A DNA stretch of 64,000 nt from contig CAMQYZ010000004.1 of assembly GCA_947039505.1 (NCBI GenBank), positions 1-64,000 on the forward strand, given 5' to 3'. Made by a program: the position numbers and the translations under genes. Positions 56,016 through 64,000 of the stretch are shown in pieces. Below the pieces are notes generated by a model that saw nothing but the letters and a program-made list of their open reading frames with translations, had not been told where the DNA came from and searched no databases. Numbering within the stretch: the first letter of the stretch is position 1; each line of letters starts with the position of its first letter. The DNA is from an uncultured Mycoplasma sp. GTDB lineage: Bacteria > Bacillota_I > Bacilli_A > Mycoplasmatales > Metamycoplasmataceae.

Positions 56016-57245
56016 ATGGAAAAAGAAATTTTAGTTTTAATGAAAATATCAAATAAAGAAATTGCAATAACTGCAATAGAACAATTTAATTCAAACAGCG
56101 TTGAAATCTTCTCGGATAAAGATATCCCAGTAGACGCCGCAACATCGATTGAATTTATTAAGACATCTATTAAAGAAATTGAAAAACTTGTATTTGCCAA
56201 GATTCATGAAGTATCAATCATTTATGATGCCACTTCTCTTGCTAAAATAAAACAAAAACTTATTAGCGAAAATATATCTAACTTAAATAATGAAGAAATA
56301 AGTCAAAAACACTATGATAATGCGTTAAAAAAAGTGAATGAATACTATAATAAGAACAACCATTCGCAAGATGATGTTCCGATATTGTTTCAACCATTTC
56401 AATTTAATGTAACGGGCGAAGATGATAAAGTGAAAACGTATTATGAATTACCAATAGGAAAAAAAGCTAAAAAAATAGAAACTCTATTCTCAGTTACAAC
56501 TTTAACTAAAAATCATTATAATAGTGCTTTAAATATTTGTAAAAAAGCAAACTTGAAAATATCGCAAATATATTCAAGTTCAAATGTAAGTCCATATATA
56601 TTAGAAAATGAACAAAGAAAGAATGTGTCAATCACCATGCAGGTCGAGAAATATTATTCTAATTTGATTATTACTAATAATGGAGTTACTGTTGTTACAA
56701 AAAATTTAAAATATACTTTTGAAGATTTATGTAAAAAGGTTGCAAATGAATTTAAAGTTTCTAAAAAATTAGTTTATGAGTTGATTGCTAATGAAGGTAT
56801 TATTACGAAAGATAATGAGAAACTAAATAGAATTATTTTTCACAAAAAAAATATGCATATAAAAGCTTTTCAATTAACAGCCATATTAAAATCATTTATT
56901 AAAACATTGCTTGAAGAAGTTGATGAATTTATTAAAACAAAGCATGAATCTCTTAAAGCCTATACTCTAAATGTAATTGGAAGAATAGAAGGAATTGAAA
57001 AAATGGAAGAATATTTTAAAAGTATTTTACCAAATAATATCATTTGTGTCAATAATAGACCGATTAATTATCTATTGTTAAACTATAACAATAGATCAAT
57101 ATTTGGATTAACTAAATTACTGGAAAATATAAGTAAAACTAAGAACACCGAAACAATTATTGTCAATACAAAACCTAATACAATTACTCAAAAAGGTTGA
57201 ATGAAACCCCTATACAAAAAAAATGTTTCATCAATAACTAAATAA
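56016..57245 (+). CDS. Divergent FtsA-like protein of the division cluster
   Basis: 409 aa (the ORF track stops at TGA 57198; the frame runs 15 more codons). Placed between rsmH and ftsZ, where mycoplasmas carry ftsA or an unassigned gene. Weak actin-fold traces are an N-terminal beta pair ('EILVLMKISNKEIAITAIE') and a C-terminal 'LNVIGRIEGIEKMEEYF', resembling the FtsA 'GG...L.G....' element without its glycines. Phosphate-binding loops are not clear. If it is FtsA-like, it would tether FtsZ; no amphipathic tail is certain, though the basic C-terminus (KPLYKKNVSSITK) could serve. Confidence 0.6.
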
Positions 57246-57263
57246 AGGAAATCAAGATAAAAT

Positions 57264-58397
57264 ATGACTAATGATAAAAATATAAAAATCCCTTTGGTTG
57301 ATATAAAAGTCATCGGGGTTGGTGGTTGTGGAACTAATTCAGTTGCCAAAATGATCAGCGATGATTTTGATGGTGTACAATTTATTTTTGCAAACACAGA
57401 TAAACAATCATTAGATACAATTAAATCGGAAAATTCCATTTATTTAGGTAGTGAAATAAATGATGGAATGGGGGCTGGTGCCAATCCTGAAATTGGAAAA
57501 AGCGCCGCAATTGCCTCTGAGGAAAAAATTAGAAATAAAATTATGGGTAGTAAGTTATTGATTATTACGGCAGGTATGGGCGGAGGCACCGGAACTGGCG
57601 CTTCTCCTATAATTGCAAAGATAGCAAAAGATATGGGTATATTGACAATCGCAATTGTTACTACACCTTTTTCTTTCGAAGGAAAAAAACGTGATATCAA
57701 TTCTCAAGGTGGAATAGAAGAACTTAAAAAAACAGTAGATTCTTTAATAATTGTTTCAAACAATAAACTATTAGAAAACTACTCTGATATTTCTTTTGAA
57801 GATTCCTTCACTATGGCAGATAAAATTTTAAAAAATACAGTGCAAATACTGACAGACATAATTTTAAAACCATCATATATTAATCTTGATTTTGCTGATG
57901 TATGTTCTGTAATTAAAAATAAAGAAAACGCTTATATTTGACAAGGGAAATCTAGTGGAAAAAATAAGGCTGAAAAAGCTGTAATGAAAGCCATTAGTTC
58001 GAACATGTTAGAAAATTCTATTAATAATTCCACAGATGCTATAGTTAATATAACTGGCGGAAGTGACATATCTTTAAAAGAAGCTAATTTCGTTATGACA
58101 AAAATTAAAGAGCAAACAAATGAAAACATCAATATAATTTTTGGAATTAGAAAAGATGAAAGTATTCAAAACGAAATACATGTTTCAATAATTGCCACTT
58201 CAAGTAAAACTAGTTCTAAACCGGTTGAGCCAAAAAGTGAAAAATCATTAAACATATTTAACCGTAGTTCCAAACATAAAAAACACGATGAAGAAGAATT
58301 TGATCAAGAATTCATACCAAAAAATGCCAACATTCATGATGATTCTTTTAAAATAATTGATGAAGATGATGATGAAATTCCATTTTTCTTAAAATAA
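57264..58397 (+). CDS. ftsZ: Cell division protein FtsZ
   Basis: 377 aa (joined through TGA at 57939). Tubulin signature GMGGGTGTGA (about 104-113), 'VIGVGGCGTNSVAKM' N-terminal loop and the T7 region. An acidic, low-complexity linker leads to the conserved tail 'DEIPFFLK', the usual docking peptide for FtsA. That the tail is retained supports the neighbour being a true partner. Confidence 0.96.
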
Positions 58398-58470
58398 AAT
58401 TGCTTAATTGATGTTTAGAAAATTTTGTAACCAAATTTAGAAAGATAAAAATTTTATAATAATTTATCAA

Positions 58471-58497
58471 AAGTAACTCTCACAAGGAGTTATTTTT
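58471..58497 (+). terminator. Terminator of the division cluster
   Basis: TAACTC / GAGTTA stem extended by A-T pairs around a bulged G, followed by six or more Ts. Confidence 0.6.
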
Positions 58498-58560
58498 TAT
58501 TTTAATTAAAATAATTTCAACTATAATTTAAAAAATAATTATTAATAAAGAAAGAGGATT

Positions 58561-59331
58561 ATGAAAGACAATTGAGTTAAAAATTCTCTAGGATACGAAT
58601 CTGGCATTGAAATATATCAAGATAAAACAATGTTTAATTATTCTGTTGATACAATCCTTTTGGGTAATTTTGTAACTATCAACAATAAAACTAAAAATGT
58701 TTTAGAAATTGGTGCTAACAATGGTGCCTTGAGTATATTTATTTCTGAAAGAAGTAGTAAAATAAAAATTGATGCTGTGGAAATTCAAAAAAAAGCAGTA
58801 GAAATTGCCAAAACTAATATTGAAATGAATAAAAAAAATAATCAAATATCAATTATTAATAGTGATTTTAATATTTATTCAAAAGAATATGCGAAAAAAC
58901 AAGGTGCAAAATATGATTTGATAATTTGCAATCCTCCATTTTATAAAATTGAAACGAAACCAAAAGCAAATGCAACAAAAGAAATGTTAATTGCTACACA
59001 TGAATTTAAACTTAATCTTGACCAAATTTTTGAAGGTAGCTCTAAAATTATTGAACAAAAGGGGTGCATTGCTTTAGTGATACCACCAGAAAGACTAGTA
59101 GATATATTTGTATCTATGAGAAAATATAATTTTGAACCAAAAAGAGTAAAAATGGTTTTCCCAAGAGAAACACAAAAACCTAACTTAGTTTTGGTTGAAG
59201 CTCGCTTCCAAGCCGGATGAGGAACTAATTTTGAAACCAATATATATTTACATCCAGAAGATAAAAATATTCATAAATATACAGATGAAGTATTCCAAAT
59301 TTATAAACCAATAAAAGTAAAGGAGAAATAA
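58561..59331 (+). CDS. TrmN6-like tRNA (adenine-N6)-methyltransferase
   Basis: 256 aa from ATG 58561 (GAGG ribosome binding site); the ORF track begins later because of an early TGA (MKDNWVKNSLGYE). SAM-binding 'NVLEIGANNGALSIFIS' and the N6-adenine catalytic motif NPPF ('YDLIICNPPFYKIE') are clear. The family member in E. coli modifies A37 of tRNA1-Val. Its stop overlaps nothing but ends at the base before the metG ATG. Confidence 0.88.
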
Positions 59332-60876
<1,545 letters not shown>

Positions 60877-60879
60877 TAG

Positions 60880-60885
60880 TATAAT
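60880..60885 (+). promoter_or_regulatory. -10 box of the metalloprotease gene (near-leaderless)
   Basis: TATAAT is followed by 9 nt and the ATG 60895. It lies 4 bp after the metG stop; no Shine-Dalgarno is present. Confidence 0.4.
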
Positions 60886-60894
60886 TATATCCAT

Positions 60895-62715
60895 ATGAAA
60901 AAAAATGTTTTAAAATCTTTAAAAATAGCTCTCTTAGGAGTTTCCTTAATTATGGTTGGCGCTATAACTTGATTATCTGTTTCATTGACTATGAACCAAT
61001 CAACAACTGATGGAAATAACAATATTAATATTAAAAAAATAGTTTTGAATAAATCAGAAGATGTTCCAGTTGAATTAATTGAATACGAAAGTAATGGATC
61101 ATATTTTTTTGGTAAAGAAGGATTGGAAGCCATAAATAAAAGAATTAAATCAGATTTACAATTTGGTCCTGAAATTGAAGTACTAAAAAAAATTACCATA
61201 AATAATTTATCTATTTTAAGCAATAATGTTAGTGGGCAGTATAATCCTTTTACGAACGAAATATCAATATCCATTTCTAATTTAATACCGCAATTTCAAA
61301 GCATTCCTTTATCAGAAAAAATAGATTTAGTTTTTCAAACTATTTTTCATGAATATGGACATCATTTTGCAAATACATATATAACCAGCATTGCCACTAA
61401 TGACGCCAGAAATTCCAAAAAACTATTTTATGAAAATAAAAATAGAAGCGTTTATAAAAATATTCCCAAAAAATTTTTAGAAGCATTTGAAGAGTCATTG
61501 CACTATAGTAACAATGCCACAAATGACTTATTGAGTAATGATAAAAATAATATTTCCAGCAGAAAAAGTGCAAATGCATTTTACAAAGAAACTAATGGAA
61601 TAAACATTAAGAATAAAAATAAAGACAATGATTATTTGAAAATAAATGATTTTAATTTAACGACCAAGATACCTGCCAAAAAATTTCAAAGAGAATTTTC
61701 AATTGATTCCAATAAATATACTTATTTATTTTCTATAGATGAATTATTAACTAGAAAATTACAGCAAATATCGTATATAGATAATCTAAATGGATTTTCT
61801 ATAGCCGATAAAACAACTACATTCACAGGAACAGAATACCAAGAGTATTTTTATCCAACAACTATTGCTTTGGATATTTCAAAAAATAGAAAAATAGATT
61901 ATTTAGGAAATGAAACTTATAGAATTAATGATGAATTGATTCTGATGGATTATCCTTATGGAGGAAATTTTACTGATAACACTGGTAAAACTCACATCAT
62001 TGAACCTACAGTTGAAAATTTATGAATGGCATATTTTGATATTGGTGGATATAATTATGGCATTTCACAAATATTTTTAAACAATTCATCTGAACAAGTC
62101 ACAAGAAACACAAGAACTCCATTAATGAAAAATAGTTTTACAGATATTAAATTTTCAGGGTTTTTAGACAAATCAAAAAAGTATAAATCTATATTACTAA
62201 AAGACTTGAACGGCTCATATAAAAAATATGATTTTCTAAAAAATAATTATGAGTATAAATTTTTAAGTGCAAAAAGCGATGTTTTATCCAACAAAAGAGA
62301 CCTTTCTAAAACTCAAGATAAATTTGGTTATACTACTCCTTATATTGATATTTCCAAAGTTGATTTATCTTCTCCTATTAAAGTTTGAAACGATAAAAAT
62401 GATAATAATCAACTAGAAGCAGGAGAGTATGACTCATTAACTGTTTCTCCAGATAGACCAACAACTACATTTAGAGAAAGTTTTTCAAAAACTTTTGAAG
62501 ATGGAACTGTGTATAAAGATGAAGATATTAAGAATAGAGATTTTTATGAAGTCGTTGCTAATGGCAAAGATGTATATTTACAATTATATAAAATAGACAA
62601 TAAATCATATAGTGCTTTAAAAATTAATCAAACTCAAGGATTTTCTAATTTGAATATTGGTATTTTCCAAGATATTGTAATGCTTGACAATTGACAATAC
62701 AAGAAAAAAAGATAA
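60895..62715 (+). CDS. Membrane-anchored zincin metalloprotease, mycoplasma-specific type
   Basis: 606 aa; the ORF track begins late (60985) because of an early TGA. A signal anchor occupies ~8-32 ('ALLGVSLIMVGAITWLSVSLTM'). The zinc motif HEYGHH is in 'IFHEYGHHFANTYI' at about residue 165. The long C-terminal region (~300 residues, 'YPYGGNFTDNTGKTHIIEPT') is unfamiliar. It resembles the family annotated in other mycoplasmas as MYPU_1760-type metalloprotease, from memory. It probably acts outside the membrane. Its 3' end overlaps the convergent comEC gene by 99 bp. Confidence 0.75.
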
Positions 62716-63954
62716 ATAATAAATATCAATAAATTGTCAACCAATATCAATATTCAAAATAATACTATTTTTATAAAAAATATTAATGATATAATCAATC
62801 ACCATATAATAATAATTTAAATAAGTTTTAAAAGGAAAACCTAAAATTGAAATAACATAATTAACCGCAGTGATTGGTGAAAAAATAATTGAGTTTATTA
62901 ACCCCAAAATATTAACTCAACCATTAATGTAAATAAAAAGAATTGTAGAACATAAGTAAGATATTAAAATGATTAGTGCTAATTTTATTTTTTTATTTTT
63001 AACATCAATAATAAATAAAATACTAAATGTGATTAAAAATGTAAAAACAAAAGAGAGAGAAAAAACAACAAAAGGATTATATACAAACAGAATCAGCATA
63101 ACAAAGGAGAGAATATCTATTTTCTCAAATTTATTGTTAAGTAATTCTCGATTTATAAAACAAAAAATTAGAAATAAAAATGCCCTCAAACTACTTATTG
63201 GAAAATCCAAAAAATATAAATAAATAAAAATAATTAAAAATCCAATAAATTGACCAATTGTTTTTTTAATTTTAATTTTCTTAAAAATAAATAAAATAAT
63301 TATCATCAATAAATTAATATGAAATCCAGATATAACAAAAAGATGCAAAACAGAGATATATTTTATTTTTTCATATAGATCCTTATTTAAATCATTTTTC
63401 TTACCAATTAAAATTAAAGAAATATATTTAATATAGAAATCAGGACCTTCCAATAAGTAATTCATCATTTTGGCTCTAATTGAAATTTTTTCATCAACTT
63501 TAAATAACTTAACATTAGTTGCTATATATTTAATATTTAAAGATTTTAAGTAGCTACTATACTTATCTTTTTTCAATCTTAAATCTTCAATATTAGTGGT
63601 TCTAACATTTATTAAATCGTCTATATTAAAAATATTTTTTGATTTTAATAATATTTTATTATTGTCTTTAGATATAACATAACCAGAAGAAATAACTTGA
63701 CTAATTTTATATTTATCATTTATTTCACCAATATGCTTAGGTGAATCAAGAAAATAAATTCCTAACACAAAACAAGGAGCAATAATAATCAAACTTATTA
63801 ATCATTTTCAAGATGTAAAAAATATTATAATTAACGTAAGAATTAAAAAAATAAGTCATCGAGTTTCTTTTGTTTCTCAATAAGTAAAAGAAAATACCAA
63901 ACCTAAAACGAAAAGGAAAAAATTTAAGAAAGATCAATGCGCTCTTTTAAATAA
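62617..63954 (-). CDS. comEC: ComEC-like DNA uptake channel (membrane domain only; start uncertain)
   Basis: The frame reads through TGA 62917 and stops only at TAA 62617, inside the opposite metalloprotease gene. The ComEC competence motif is clear: 'SVLHLFVISGFHINLL'. It has many hydrophobic helices and no C-terminal metallo-beta-lactamase domain. The N-terminal sequence 'KRAHWSFLNFFLFVLGLVFSF' lies upstream of the first TTG (63900). No ATG is in frame, so the start is a rare codon (I place it near TTA 63954) or is displaced. It overlaps the HhH gene upstream. It imports single-stranded DNA in transformable bacteria. Confidence 0.7.
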
Positions 63955-64000
63955 ACTAGAGTTTTTTCACCTATGCCTGGAAGATCATCTATTTCATTTC
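63924..64000 (-). CDS. C-terminus of a helix-hairpin-helix protein, ComEA-like (partial)
   Basis: Only the last 25 codons lie in the window: 'NEIDDLPGIGEKTLVYLKER' followed by IDLS and a stop. The LPGIGEKT hairpin is typical of DNA-binding HhH motifs at the end of ComEA. It sits just before comEC in the order comEA-comEC, with overlapping ends. Other HhH proteins cannot be excluded from this fragment. Confidence 0.55.
   Translation of the reverse strand, partial: NEIDDLPGIGEKTLVYLKERIDLS

Noticed and set aside
60885-61274. 129-aa minus-strand ORF opposite the metalloprotease
   Set aside because: It is a shadow of the plus-strand gene, has no ribosome binding site and crosses the protease promoter.

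Overview
This window is a very AT-rich bacterial chromosome segment read with genetic code 4 (UGA = Trp). In-frame TGA codons split almost every long gene in the supplied ORF track. Examples are secY, pheT, ileS, metG, fusA and ftsZ, all of which join into full-length proteins when TGA is read as Trp. Conserved C-terminal tryptophans of S7, S8 and S14 are encoded as TGA directly before TAA. Together with lipoprotein signal peptides, a minimal gene set and no peptidoglycan genes after mraZ-rsmH, this points to a Mycoplasma (Mollicutes), probably of the hominis/pulmonis side. The giant lipoproteins built from ~90-97-residue tandem units recall the variable surface proteins (Mvsp) of Mycoplasma mobile, but I cannot confirm the species.

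Layout. 1-7.4 kb: two related repeat-built lipoprotein genes on the minus strand flank mutM; the second has a decayed 3' tail. 7.5-9.3 kb: a two-gene ABC transporter on the plus strand. 9.4-24.7 kb: the complete S10-spc-alpha ribosomal protein superoperon on the minus strand (rpsJ to rplQ, with secY, adk, map, infA and rpoA; no rpmD), with a structured intergenic region between map and infA. 24.8-30.1 kb: a small membrane protein, then 23S and 16S rRNA on the minus strand with clear processing stalks and no 5S or tRNA. 30.4-37.3 kb: ymdB-like phosphoesterase, recA, cinA C-terminal domain, pheT, pheS, a YgjP-like metallopeptidase and a membrane-anchored NERD protein, all minus. 37.3-44.0 kb: rpsT, an ABC-2 transporter pair and a heterodimeric ABC exporter. 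44.1-50.9 kb: ileS, a degenerate dprA, fusA, rpsG and rpsL. 51-54.2 kb: a membrane protein with a Rho_N/SAP-like domain, an RluA-family pseudouridine synthase, a 42-residue cysteine-rich peptide behind a perfect 18-bp palindrome, and tmcAL. 54.3-58.4 kb: rpmF, then the mraZ-rsmH-ftsA-like-ftsZ division cluster. 58.5-64 kb: a TrmN6-like methyltransferase, metG, a membrane-anchored zincin metalloprotease and, convergent to it, comEC and the end of a ComEA-like HhH gene.

Themes. Translation genes dominate. A second theme is DNA uptake and recombination: recA, cinA, dprA-like, comEC and a HhH protein occur together, although some are reduced. Several genes carry a -10 box only 6-7 nt from their ATG and no Shine-Dalgarno, which suggests leaderless mRNAs. 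The most unusual items are the metallothionein-like peptide with its palindromic promoter, the structured RNA candidate between map and infA, three evenly spaced MraZ boxes, and the nested repeat architecture of the lipoproteins. All calls come from reading the sequence; no database search was run.
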